DNA of 64,000 nt from Calvatia gigantea (GCA_025093985.1 JACAAK010000005.1:1240001-1304000); one strand, 5' to 3'. Shown: positions 41,801 through 51,723, counted from the first letter of the stretch. Made by a program: numbers and translations. The notes: generated by a model from the sequence alone, not told the origin.

Positions 41801-42319
41801 GTGATTAGTCTGACACAGGCGATCCACCTGGTGACGCCCAGAACTACACGTTATTCCAACCAAGCCAGGGCCCGCACCTCACAACGCAACCGCTCCCCTA
41901 GCCCCGCAGCAATGTCCTCCCTTCCCCGAAGGAGCCGCATGAAGAGAAGACGCTCTCCGTCACCACCTCCCTCAGACGAGGAGCTACAGTCCTCACCCTC
42001 CAAGAAGCAGGCCACCAAGAGGTCCTTTCGAAATCCATCCTCACATGTCTTCTCAGTCTGCCCCATGTGCCTCGGCCGCCAACAACATAATGTTGCAAAC
42101 TGCAGCGCCAGCCTTCGCTGGGATGGCAAAGAGAAAAACAGGTGCACTCGCAACCAGCGAGGACACCTCAAGGCCCCAGACGGCACCATTCTCTGCACCG
42201 ATTGGCAGAAGCCCCGAGGGTGCGACAACAACACCCATGACAAGAAGCACCAGTGCTCAGGGTGTGGGGCCACAGACCATGGAGCTCAGGACTGTCCTCG
42301 AGCACAAGCAATCATCTAA
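41801..42319 (+). CDS. Ngaro-like gag, zinc-knuckle region
   Basis: About 170 residues, basic in the first third (RRSRMKRRRSPSPPP). It has an upstream cysteine cluster (CPMCLGRQQHNVANC) and a canonical CCHC knuckle near the end (CSGCGATDHGAQDC), as expected for the RNA-binding end of a retroelement gag. The real N-terminus probably lies in the upstream gag segment through splicing or frame change; the annotated start is simply the open-frame limit. It overlaps the start of pol in another frame. Confidence 0.7.
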   Translation: MISLTQAIHLVTPRTTRYSNQARARTSQRNRSPSPAAMSSLPRRSRMKRRRSPSPPPSDEELQSSPSKKQATKRSFRNPSSHVFSVCPMCLGRQQHNVANCSASLRWDGKEKNRCTRNQRGHLKAPDGTILCTDWQKPRGCDNNTHDKKHQCSGCGATDHGAQDCPRAQAII

Positions 42320-44273
42320 TGTGCTCTCCCCTTACAAGCTAGGAGCCTGGACCAAGCACCTCGCTGCCTCAGGTCTCATGGCCAAATACCCATCCCTCTT
42401 GTCTATGTTACATAGTGGTTTCCTCGCAGGCATCCCACCTATCCTCGCTACTTACATTCCTGATAATCGTCCATCCTTAATTGATCACCTTGATGAATTC
42501 CAAAAAATAACTCAGTCAGAGTTCGAGAAGGGGAGATACCTCAGCCCCTTCTCGAAAAGTGAGGTCACAGAGCTAATCGGTCCTTTCCAAACCTCTCCAC
42601 TAAGCATCATCCCCAAACCAGGCAAACCTGGAAAGTTCAGGCTCATCCAGAACTTCTCACACCCACACTCGCTAAGTGCACCAGTAACTTTGATCAATAG
42701 TGTTATCCTCTCAGAAAACTACCCATGCACGTGGGGCACGTTCGGCACAGTGTCACTCTTGATCTGGCAGCTCCCACCCGGATCAGAGGGAGGCACTCGA
42801 GACGTCAAAGAAGCCTACTGAACAGTACCACTCCACCCTTCACAATGGCCAGGGATGGTTGTAAAATTAAATGGTGCTGACTCCTTCACAATTGACACCC
42901 AGAATGTGTTCGGCCTAGCCTCAGGAGCAGGTGTATATGGCTTAATTGCTGATGCAGGCGTTGACATTATGAGAGCAAACGGCCTTGGTCCAGTTACGAA
43001 ATGGGTGGATGATCACCTATTCCTCCGAATCCGTCGCAACTTCCTCACCGAGTACAACTTACTCAGAGCACAATTAGCACAAAAAATCGCCCGTAATGGA
43101 GGGCTCAGACACAACAAAGGGCGCCTCTGGTTCCGAGGGGACACAATGGACAATGGACGTTTCGAAGAATATGACAATGACAGTACCATTCCCATCATAG
43201 ATCAATTACCTCTCACAGCCCTACAACGTAACCAACATGATGCCCAATTCACCTATTCATTTGATGACATTGATATGCTCTCAGAAGAGCTAGGCATCCC
43301 TTGGGAACAAGAAAAGGACGTTCCATTCACCACTTCATTTCTTTTTATTGGGCTTGAATGGAACATCAAAGAACGTACAGTCGCTCTCCCTTCACCCAAA
43401 AGGAGAAAGTACCTGGCAGCCATTGACGAGTGGTTGAGTAAAACCACACATACCCTCGACGAAGCACAGAAACTCCATGGAAAACTCCTGCATGCCGCAC
43501 TTGTACTCACGAGTGGGCGCCCTTACCTAATCCACATTGAGGCTTTCCTAGCCGTTTTTCATAACTCTCCATTCAAACCACGCACACCTCAGAAAGCCCT
43601 CAACAATGACCTCCAATGGTGGATACAAGCACTCTCCCCAATCACAGTCGAGCGACCTCTCCCAGGACCAGTCATCGTCCTCGACACAGCAGCTTATTCC
43701 GATGCTAGCTCGGGAGTGGGCCTTGCAATTACCATCGGCAACCGTTGGCGAGCCTGGAGACTCCTCCCAGGTTGGAAAGCTAAAGGGAGAGATATTGGCT
43801 GGGCAGAGGCAGTGGCCTTCTACTTCCTTGCAGCAACAATCGCAGCTCAGCACCCAAATGGGGGCCACTTCAGACTCTACGGTGACAACCAGGGAGTGGT
43901 TGAAGGCTGGTGGAAAGGGAGGAGTCGAAATAAACCCTCAAACGAAGTCTTCAAATGGATCAACGAACTGGCTAAGGATTCTAGATCCTCCTTCTACACA
44001 CGATATGTCCCCAGTGAGTTCAACCCAGCAGATGGCCCCTCAAGAGGAAAGTATGAGAGCACGGCACTCCTCCTCCCAGCACCCCCTATCCCACATGCAC
44101 TCCGGCACTTCGTTGTGGACTTCAATCATCCCCTCCTACCCCTTGAACAGAAACTCGCCAGGGAGAGCAAGCTACCGCTCCCTAAACCAAAACCTCCCCA
44201 CCAGTCAAACCGAGCCCAAAACTTCCTTGACCAGCAAGCAGAGGACCTCGCGTCTCAGATCAAGACCTGGTAG
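42045..44273 (+). pseudogene. Ngaro-like Pol: reverse transcriptase and RNase H, one nonsense codon
   Basis: One frame of 743 codons, interrupted only by TGA at 42819-42821 in KEAY(stop)TVPLHPSQW, where related RTs have arginine (CGA to TGA). Coding probably begins near 42290 (SSNVLSPYKLGAW). RT motifs: SIIPKPGKPGKFRLIQNFSHP, GGTRDVKEAY, FGLASGAGVYG and the catalytic WVDDHLF (VDD at 43005-43013). The RNase H-like part follows (VLDTAAYSDASSGVG, GWAEAVAFYF, RLYGDNQGVVEGW, PSEFNPADGPSRG). No methyltransferase domain is seen. It would copy the element RNA into circular or linear DNA. Confidence 0.9.
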
Positions 44274-44280
44274 CCCTCAT

Positions 44281-45498
44281 CCAAAGATCGGACGTCCTTT
44301 ACAGGCTCGGACACAATCACTACCCCCTACCCCAGCCCCCTACAGTCCCATCCTCACCCCTACCCCATCCTCGCTACGTTTACATGTCCTCGCTAAAGAA
44401 CGGCTACTCAAATGGTTGCCAGCAAGACCACGACCAAATGCCGAAATTAGCTCACCCAATGCACAAATGCTCGTAACATTTAACACAGCACAGGACGAAG
44501 ACAGGTTGAGACACCTCCTCTCCCTCGGTTGGGACGAATCCACTCTCTCTACCTATGGTTCAGGCCTACTCGTATTTCATGTCTTCTGCGACTCCCGAGC
44601 TATTGACGAAGACCAGCGAGCACCCACTTCCTATCAACTCTTATCAACCTTCATCTCGAGCCTCGCAGGCTCTTACTCCCGAACCTCCATTTCGAATTAC
44701 ATAAATGGGCTAAGGGCATGGCACATTCTACACAGAATGACATGGGAAACCAATGAGGCAGAGCTCGAAGTCCTACTCCGCACCTGCCTGAAGACAGCCC
44801 CGAGTTCCTCCAAAAAGGCCAAACGAGCACCATGGACCATAGAGATCATTGAAAAACTCCGAGCGGAGCTTGACTTCTCTATCCACGAGCACGTCGCTGT
44901 ATATGCTTGCCTCACCACAGCCTTCTATGCCGCAGCACGACTTGGTGAACTTACAGTACCCAACCTGAAAGCCTTTGACCCGGCCAAACACCCCAAAACG
45001 TCGGACGTGCGTACAGAAGAAGATCGGAATGGTCTCACCTCCACGATCATTCACATCCCAAGCACAAAAGCGTCCCAGCACATAGGTGAAGACATATACT
45101 GGACTCAACAACGAGGCCTTTCAGACCCGAAAACGGCCTTCGACAACCATTTAGACTTCAACAAGCCCCCAGACGGAGCTCACCTCTTCTCCTACCCTCA
45201 CGGCTCCAGCCACCGCCCCCTCTCACGAAAAACCTTTCTGGACACCGTAAACAAGGCAGCACGAAAAGCAGGGCTCGAGCAACTCCATGGCCATGGCATC
45301 CGGATAGGTGCCACCCTCGAATACCTTTTACGGGGCCTCTCATTCGAAGCAATGAAGGTGAAAGGACGTTGGGCTAGCGACGCCTTCACAGGATACCTCA
45401 CAAACCACGCTCAAATCCTGGCCCAACACACACATGCAACCTCAGAGTTGCATGATTCCATTTCCCGGATCACCATCCCACAGCTCCGCCGCCGCTAA
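44281..45498 (+). CDS. Tyrosine recombinase of the Ngaro-like element
   Basis: About 405 residues ending RRR at 45498. The frame is open further upstream to 43606, but that part overlaps pol and is unlikely to be coding. N-terminal part: SAM-like core-binding domain (LLSLGWDESTLSTYGSGLL, SISNYINGLRAWH). Catalytic domain: arginine I in AARLGEL (44938), the HxxR box HGIR (H 45292, R 45301), tryptophan in GRWASDAF in the usual H/W place, and the nucleophile tyrosine in FTGYL (45394). It replaces an integrase, inserting circular DNA without target duplication. No obvious ATG start, so a frameshift or spliced mRNA is likely. No damage is seen. Confidence 0.9.
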   Translation, partial: PKIGRPLQARTQSLPPTPAPYSPILTPTPSSLRLHVLAKERLLKWLPARPRPNAEISSPNAQMLVTFNTAQDEDRLRHLLSLGWDESTLSTYGSGLLVFHVFCDSRAIDEDQRAPTSYQLLSTFISSLAGSYSRTSISNYINGLRAWHILHRMTWETNEAELEVLLRTCLKTAPSSSKKAKRAPWTIEIIEKLRAELDFSIHEHVAVYACLTTAFYAAARLGELTVPNLKAFDPAKHPKTSDVRTEEDRNGLTSTIIHIPSTKASQHIGEDIYWTQQRGLSDPKTAFDNHLDFNKPPDGAHLFSYPHGSSHRPLSRKTFLDTVNKAARKAGLEQLHGHGIRIGATLEYLLRGLSFEAMKVKGRWASDAFTGYLTNHAQILAQHTHATSELHDSISRITIPQLRRR

Positions 45499-45559
45499 CT
45501 CAACTACTTCAGTGGGTACCAATCTTTGGCTTGATGCGTCGAGACTAATTTTCCTGGGT

Positions 45560-45782
45560 ATCGCAGCCAAAACCCGGTACCCCCCGTCGTCCCTGCCAGG
45601 CAGGGAAGCCCTCTCAGGCTTTTGCCCATTAGTAGTTGCACACCTCACTCCGATCACACGTCGTATGCTATAGTTGTCACCTTTGCATTCTAGTCACCTC
45701 CTTTACATTGTCCCTAACTACCGAATTACCAAGTTTCCGCTTGCCTACAGCTCCGGAGTGGCCACGACAGGCCAGACAAAGA
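45560..45782 (+). repeat. Ngaro-like split repeat B1
   Basis: 223-bp repeat from ATCGCAGCC to CCAGACAAAGA, two differences from B2. It contains the palindrome CCCTGCC-A-GGCAGGG. It shares its final GA with the start of A2. Confidence 0.95.
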
Positions 45783-45933
45783 TTAGAGATCTGCCACTAA
45801 TGAGGTACGAGTGATGGCAGCAGAGTGCTGTCTTTGTAGGACCAGTCACGGTCACGAAGGACAGCACTCCTGTCCTTCTACCTCATCGGCGTGGCCTGGT
45901 CCTGCTCGCCTGTCCTCAGGCTCTCGCTTTTCT
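45781..45933 (+). repeat. Ngaro-like split repeat A2
   Basis: 153-bp internal copy of A1 (one mismatch), directly abutting B1. The B1/A2 joint (ACAAAGATTAGAG) is what a circularised element would have at its end-to-end junction. Confidence 0.95.
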
Positions 45934-46049
45934 CCCGCCCACCACTCCCTTTTTCCAACTCTGCACAGCAGGTATAGCCTGCGCAGACGACGTCACGAAG
46001 GAGCTACCTTCTTAAGCTGCTAGAACGTCGCGGAAGAACCCTCCCGCCC

Positions 46050-46272
46050 ATCGCAGCCAAAACCCGGTACCCCCCGTCGTCCCTGCCAGGCAGGGAAGCC
46101 CTCTCAGGCTTTTGCCCATTAGTAGTCGCACACCTCACTCCGATCACACGTCGTATGCTACAGTTGTCACCTTTGCATTCTAGTCACCTCCTTTACATTG
46201 TCCCTAACTACCGAATTACCAAGTTTCCGCTTGCCTACAGCTCCGGAGTGGCCACGACAGGCCAGACAAAGA
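46050..46272 (+). repeat. Ngaro-like split repeat B2, right end
   Basis: Right-terminal repeat matching B1 with two differences (45560-45782). It ends CAGACAAAGA directly against LINE copy M (GTGGCAGACTTG). The 116 bp between A2 and B2 (45934-46049) are unique and hold no gene. Confidence 0.95.
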
Positions 46273-46966
46273 GTGGCAGACTTGTGTCCATTGCCATATG
46301 GACAATCCCGAGGTCCTCTCTGCACTCCCTAAGGCGCACGTTGAGAGCATACATATGCTCGGGGTTGGTATTACCCTCCGCATTGAGTTTCACCTCCATG
46401 AACGACACCTGGTCAGGGTGGCAGTCCAGCAGGCGGTATCCGGGCCGATTAATTGAGGCCATAGGCTCAAATTCCTGTAGTCCGACCTGACAGCAAGCTT
46501 CTGTATGTGAAGCTGGATGGGTATGAGACCCACGAATGACTCTGTGGCCCCAGTAGGGGCAGTCCGGAATGCACCTGTAATCCACAGGGCCGCCCGTCTC
46601 TGCATGACATTCAGGCTCTTAAGGGCTGCTTTACAGTGGGATCCCTTGAAGAACCAGAGTTTGAAGCCATATGTTGCAATAGGCACAACACATGACCGAT
46701 AGAGAAGGCGCTTCTGCATAGGCCGCAAGCCCCTCATAGAGTTACCGAGCATCTTCATGGCCTTCACCGTAGAAAGTGCTTTGGTAGAGTAGTAATGAAC
46801 ATGCTCCTTAAAAGTAAGGGCACAGTCGAAGTAGAAGCCCAAATACCTCCAATAGGGTTTGGGCCGGAGTGGCATATCACCAGTGAATGGGGCAAAGCCC
46901 AGGTCAATCGGCAGATTATCATCCCTGTGCTTGCGGGAGAAGTGAAAAACCTCAGACTTGTCATGC
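46272..46966 (-). pseudogene. LINE copy M, part 2: ORF2 thumb/connection region
   Basis: Continuation of copy M after the Ngaro-like element: codons from PYWRYLGFYFD (46875) through MQKRLLYRSC, FKLWFFKGS, RTAPTG and EFEPMASINRPGYRL to SLPL at 46272. A deletion near 46475 removes about 60 codons (NLS...SDYRN joins to LQEFEPMAS in another frame). At 46966 the sequence is interrupted by the tRNA-headed element, whose 17-bp target duplication is CCTCAGACTTGTCATGC. Confidence 0.9.
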
Positions 46967-48037
46967 TTTTTTTTTTTTTTTTTTTTTTTTTACTTCATGG
47001 CTTGTGCCAATTTACGAAGTATAGGGCCCTCCCCTTTTGGGGAAGACCCTATTGACCTGTGCCCTTGCGGGACAGACACCAGCTATTACACTGGACCCCG
47101 GAATCAACTTAGACTCTAACCTGGCTTAGTCAACCAGGAGAACCGACAGAGGATTTAGTTCGCCCTTGAGCCAGGTCGTGGGAGACTGTCCCAGCCTGCT
47201 ACGGCCCTTGCTTCACTAGGGAGTTTATATAGAGCCCCAGCTACTAGAGTTTCCCGTTTCCAGGCAGGTGGTTCAATTTTTTGCCAACCGGCTTGGATCC
47301 CCACCTGTCCAAGGTCTCTGCCTTGCCCAGCAGCCAACCATATTGTGCATTCGTGGACATTGCCACGATATGGAGTTATTTCAGTATCTGCAGTTCCCCA
47401 GCCTAACACAGTGCAGCTGAACCAGCAACTTTTTTTCCCGGTACACACCGGTCTGCTAATGCCCAATTCCCACCGTTGCAGGCCACAGAGTACCTACTAC
47501 CGCTGACTAACAACCACTACTACTCTGGTTTATGCCGGCAGCACCCGGACCAGGATTTCATGGTGGATGGTGGTGTGGCCCATATTTGGACATTCCACTG
47601 TTTTTGTTACTATTCCCTCGCTTACTGTGCCCTATGCTTTCGCTCCCATAATGGGTACAACTAGATCTAGCAATTAAGATCCAGCCAATTTGGGCCCTGA
47701 TGAGGATTCCCCCTGCCCTCAGCCAGCCCAGATTTCAGAGGAGTTACACCCCATTCCCCAGATACCACCGAGATTTAACCTGACAGGAGATGCCACCTCC
47801 AGGGGATTGCCTACTTCCCACATTCAGGCCAGAGATCAAGACCCCCACCAAACATTCCCAGGACCTGATTTACCAAGTCTGAGAACCGAGCACATGACTG
47901 TAACACCTGATATGTCATGCACCTTTCCCTACTTTTAATGTACAGGGGTTGAGAGGGAGTCGAACCCTCAACATGTCTGGTAGCTGCACAGCCACCTTTT
48001 CCAGTCTTTGGTGGTGATACCACTGGGCTATGGAGGC
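46967..48037 (-). mobile_element. tRNA-headed SINE-like element with LINE 3' tail
   Basis: 1,071-bp retroposed element, read on the minus strand. The 5' end (48037) is exactly the edge of a 17-bp target duplication (CCTCAGACTTGTCATGC, 46950-46966 and 48038-48054). It starts GCCTCCA-TAGCCCAGTGG, a tRNA-like beginning with A box, followed by a B box, then a body of about 900 bp without known genes. The 3' end has a hairpin (47021-47052), then the last 20 nt of the LINE 3'UTR (46995-47014, one mismatch) and a 25-nt poly(A). The transcribed strand has no TTTT in more than 1 kb before the tail. These features fit a pol III-transcribed SINE using the LINE machinery. It is longer than typical SINEs and only one copy is seen here. 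Confidence 0.75.
47940..48037 (-). promoter_or_regulatory. tRNA-like head with pol III A and B boxes
   Basis: A-box match TAGCCCAGTGG at 48020-48030 and B-box match GGTTCGACTCC at 47956-47966, about 53 bp apart, with the A box beginning 8 nt from the element start. The B box sits in a perfect T-arm-like hairpin (GAGGG-TTCGACT-CCCTC). The 5' heptamer GCCTCCA is positioned like an acceptor strand, but its 3' partner is not preserved (TCAACCC), so this is a degenerate tRNA-derived promoter and not a functional tRNA gene. Confidence 0.7.
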
Positions 48038-48054
48038 CCTCAGACTTGTCATGC

Positions 48055-48229
48055 TCAAGTACCAAGGCGAAGCGCTCAAAGAGCCTGAATATAATACCAT
48101 ATGCCTCCTTAAGAGCCACAAGGTTAGAGCCCCAGTCCTTAGACTGGGCAATGATGGTGCCATCATCAACATATGACAGAAGGGTCGTGCCTAAGCGTGA
48201 CGCCTCCCTGTCGAAAAGCCACATTAGCG
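48055..48229 (-). pseudogene. LINE copy M, part 3: RT YVDD segment
   Basis: Minus-strand ORF2 piece with MWLFDREASRLGTTLLSYVDDGTIIAQSKDW and on to FALVLEHDKSE, continuous with part 2 across the SINE-like element. It ends at 48229 against plus-strand copy N. Confidence 0.88.
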
Positions 48230-48646
48230 CACACTGTCCAGATTGGAACGCACTCCTGCTGCATGCAGCAGGCCTCCGCCCGTACTGGGGTCCCCTGGTG
48301 TCAGCATTGCTGGTACTGGGGCCACCCCACTGCTATCTGTCGATCCCGGTCGAACAGGTGCCCCATCTGCGCTGGGCCTCATACCTCTGAGAACCACCGC
48401 GCTGTCGTTGGCTGTTGTCATCCTAAGGATCTCAACAAGGCTACCCCTGAGGGACAACCTTGTCCCCACAAATTTAAATGTCTTAACTGTGGTGGGGAAC
48501 ACCACACTGACTCCCATTCGTGCCAACTTTGGCACCACCAGTATGAGGCCGAGTGGATCAAAGAGCACTACAGAAAGGTGAGTGAATGTCGTCTCTCAAG
48601 GATGGCATCACGATCTGCTGATAACACTTCAGCACCCGTGCAATGA
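48230..48646 (+). pseudogene. LINE copy N ORF1, C-terminal zinc-knuckle fragment
   Basis: 5'-truncated ORF1 starting at HTVQIGTHSC and open to its stop at 48646. It keeps all three knuckles (CQHCWYWGHPTAIC, CPICAGPH, CLNCGGEHHTDSHSC). It overlaps the ORF2 start in ATGA as in the full-length copies. Confidence 0.88.
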
Positions 48647-51227
48647 ACCCCAAGCCTGACGAGTTGAAGTGTTTCGTGAAGGGTAGATTACGTATATTGT
48701 CATTTAACGTAGCAAAGAATTACACATTATTGGACACATTGCTAGAGTCTGAAAAAGACAACTTCGACATCATTTTCGTCCAGGAGCTACCCTGGCGAAT
48801 GATCAGATCCACCCCCTCGATGCTTGATGCCGAGGGTGAGCCTGTCATTAGAGCACCTAAGCACCCTGAGTGGTTGTATATGGTGAGGCCGGCCTCCTTT
48901 GTGGGGGAACGAGATCGACCCTGTGTTATGGCGTATGTCCACACACGGATCAAGAGACTGAGGCCCTCGCTAAGGCAGGACCTCATTGATCACCGGGATG
49001 TGATGGTTGTCACCATCTTCAATCACAGCCGCGAGCGCCATTTCATGAATGTTTATTCTGACGATGAGCACACTGCGATCAGGCTTCTCTATGAGAAGTG
49101 TGATTCTCTACCCCAGATGCACTACATGGGAGGCAATTTTAATTGCCATTCGCATGAGTGGGACGATAATGTTCTGCATCACCACCAACCTGCCCAGCAG
49201 CTCTTGGAGGCTACCGACGACCTTGGCCTTGGAATCTGGTTGCCAGATTCCAGAGCTTCTACGCATGTACCTCGAGATCCGACCAAACACCAATTGGTGA
49301 TTGATCTGATCTTTATCTCCGATCTTAGGTGGCGCATCATGCGCCCCAAGATCAGATCGGATCTGATGGGTCCATCGGATCACCATCCGCTGTCTGTCAT
49401 GATCCCTGTCTGCCCTGAAGACATCACGAATGTTAGAAGGGCATTCCCCAAGAACTTGGCAGCGACCGCAGAATTGCAGTTCCTGGATGAGATCAGAGAA
49501 GGGGTGTATGGTCTTTGGGATCATCCCCTTAATTCAGCACGGGATGTTAATGTCCTGGCATCGGCTATTGGGTCGGTGTTCTCTGCAGCGTGGCATCACC
49601 ATACTGTGGAGGTGCACATATCTGCAAAATCTCAGCCATGGTGGGATGAGGATTGCAACGTCGCCCTACGGGCCCACAGGGACTCTTTGGACCCTGTGGA
49701 CTGGAAGGCATTCCGACGCGTTGTAGCATCTAAGAAGCGCAAATTCTTCGATGAGAAGATCGAGGAGATTGCTGAGACCAACAAGTGCCCCTGGGACCTT
49801 ATGGAATGGGTTAAGGCGCGCAAGTTGCCCACGTGTGAGGCTATCTCCTACCAGGGGGAGCCTTGTCACACTATGGACTCCCTATGGGAGGCCCTTCACG
49901 GTACCTACAACTCCGCCTCTGGCTGTGAGTATGATACCCCCATTATTGATCTGCTCCCTACGCTTCTGCGGCGGGAATGGGTTGACTTTTAGGACAAAGA
50001 GCTGGTGGACGCACTGTCTGCCTGCTCCAAAGTCTCTGCTCCGGGCCCCGACCATGTTACGTGGAGGATGCTCAAACAGATCGTGCTTGGGGATGCCCTG
50101 CCGGTCTTCGTATGTCTAGCTAGTGCCTGTATTCATCTAGGCTGCTGGCCAGAGTATTTCAAGGAATCTATGTCAGTTATTATCCCTAAGCCGGGTAAGC
50201 CTGCATACTCTACGCCCAAGGCCTTTAGGCCTATAGTTCTTCTCAACACACTGGGTAAGCTGTTTGAGAAAATGATCGCGACTAGACTCCAGTTTGACTC
50301 TGTCAAATTTGGGGTCTTTCACCCTAATCAGCTTGGAGGTGTGATCCAATGATCCACTGAAGATGCTGGCCTGATGCTGACCCACATTGTAAGAGCGGGT
50401 TGGGCTAAGGGCCTCAGGACTAGCATTGTGGCATTTGACATAGCGCAGTTCTTCCCATCGTTGCACCATGATATGCTGGTTGCAATACTTCGCAAGCAAG
50501 GATTCGCCTCTGAGTTGGTCGAGTTCTTTGCACACTATCTGGTAGGATGGAAGACCCAGTATTGCTGGGATTCTTTCAAGTCCGAGCCGTTTCCATCAGA
50601 CATGGGAGTAGGACAGAGATCTGCCCTCTCCCCTGTCCTATTGGCCTTATACATAGCTCTGCTAATATGGCTTTTTGACAGGGAGGCATTACGTCTGGGG
50701 ATAACTCTTTTGTCATATGTCGATAATGGTACCATTATTGCCTAGTCTAAGGACTGGGGATCTAACCTTGTGGCTCTTAAGGAGGCATATGGTATTATAT
50801 TCAGGCTCTTTGAGCGCTTCGCCTTGGTACTTGAACATGACAAGTCTGAGGTTTTTCACTTCTCCTGTAAGCATGGGGATGATAATCCGCTGATTGACTT
50901 GGGCTTTGCCCCATTCACTGGTGATACACTGCTTCGACCCAAGCCCTATTGGAGGTATTTGGGTTTCTACTTCGACCGTGCCCTTACGTTCAAGGAGCAT
51001 GTTTGCTATTACTCTACCAAAGCACTGTCTATGGTGAAAGCCATGAAAATGCTTAGTAACTCGACGAGGGGCTTGCAGCCTATGCAGAAACACCTCCTCT
51101 ATCAGTCGTGTGTTGTCCCCATTGCGACATACAGCTTCAAACTCTGGTTCTTCAAGGGCTCCCGCTGTAAAGTGGCCCTTAAGAGCCTGAATGTCATGCA
51201 GAGACGGACAGCCCTGTGGATTACAAG
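48643..51227 (+). pseudogene. LINE copy N ORF2 with three nonsense codons
   Basis: ORF2 from ATG 48643 through endonuclease (GGNFNCH, family GGDFNCH; SDHHPL) and RT to VMQRRTALWIT (51227), where it is cut. In-frame stops: TAG at 49990-49992 (family TCA), TGA at 50350-50352 (family CGA) and TAG at 50743-50745 (family CAG). The RT metal motif is changed to SYVDNG. The RNase H, C-terminus and 3'UTR are missing. The copy is old and dead. Confidence 0.92.
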
Positions 51228-51723
51228 GGGCCAAACCCTGACAACCTGGCCCGTTCAGGTCCTGCATCAGCCATTAGCAGATCTCCACAGTGGTATTGGG
51301 CACCGCCCTGGCATTTGTCCAGTCCCTGGCTAACAATGGCTGGTTGGATCACTCCCCAACTGGTCAATCCAATCCGAGTTGGCTTGGGAGTCACACTGTG
51401 GCCAACATCGCCTCTTACTACACTCAACTCCTGCCAGTCAGGAGAGCTACTCCTTCACCCCGGCCATCTGGCTCGGGCAATGTTGATACCGACATGGGAG
51501 GCTCCATGCCTAGATCTGGTAGATCAAAGCCAGTTAGAGCTCCCACACTGCCACCTCTGTTTCAACCCATTTGTCCTGCTTGTCATGAGTGGGACCTCGT
51601 CAAGTCAATCCAAAAGAATGCAGAGGCAAAGCACCTCGCCCTGCAGCAGCAGCGGAGGAGTGCCCTGGTCCAACCTGGACCAGTGCGCCCTCTCAACATC
51701 ACTAAGAAAAAGAAGGCGATGCC
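51228..51723 (+). pseudogene. LINE ORF1 N-terminal/middle fragment
   Basis: Plus-strand ORF1 sequence joined directly after copy N ORF2, which is the wrong order for one element. It is clear from STVVLGTALAFVQSLANNGW (about 51285) to NITKKKKAM (51723), with a poorly matching start (51228-51284). It is a separate truncated copy or a rearrangement product. Confidence 0.8.

Larger units (their letters stand above)
39595..46272 (+). mobile_element. Ngaro-like tyrosine-recombinase retrotransposon with split direct repeats
   Basis: 6.7-kb element with the order A1 (39595-39747), gag, pol (RT and RNase H), tyrosine recombinase, B1 (45560-45782), A2 (45781-45933), 116-bp spacer, B2 (46050-46272). 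This A1...B1-A2-B2 pattern of split direct repeats is characteristic of Ngaro and PAT elements, which integrate as DNA circles by tyrosine recombinase. No methyltransferase domain is seen, which favours Ngaro over DIRS1 or PAT. Insertion in copy M ORF2 left no target duplication apart from GA, shared by both ends and by the B1/A2 junction. A LINE fragment lies inside it at 40186-41187, and gag and pol carry stops, so this copy is dead. Confidence 0.9.

Noticed and set aside
43548..43868. Short open frames antisense to the Ngaro-like pol and recombinase
   Set aside because: Shadow frames of the pol and YR genes with low-complexity, cysteine-rich translations. No support as genes.
39595..46272. 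LTR retrotransposon with A1/A2 as LTRs
   Set aside because: A2 is internal to the right end and B1/B2 overlap it. There is no aspartic protease or DDE integrase, and a tyrosine recombinase is present, so split direct repeats explain it better.
47155..47466. A 103-codon minus-strand frame in the SINE-like body
   Set aside because: No recognisable domain, and the frame is not near the 5' end. Such a length is easily open by chance at this GC content.
47940..48037. Functional tRNA gene on the minus strand
   Set aside because: A and B boxes and a T-arm hairpin are present, but the acceptor and D stems do not pair and the segment lies at the edge of a retroposed unit. It is a tRNA-derived promoter, not a tRNA gene.
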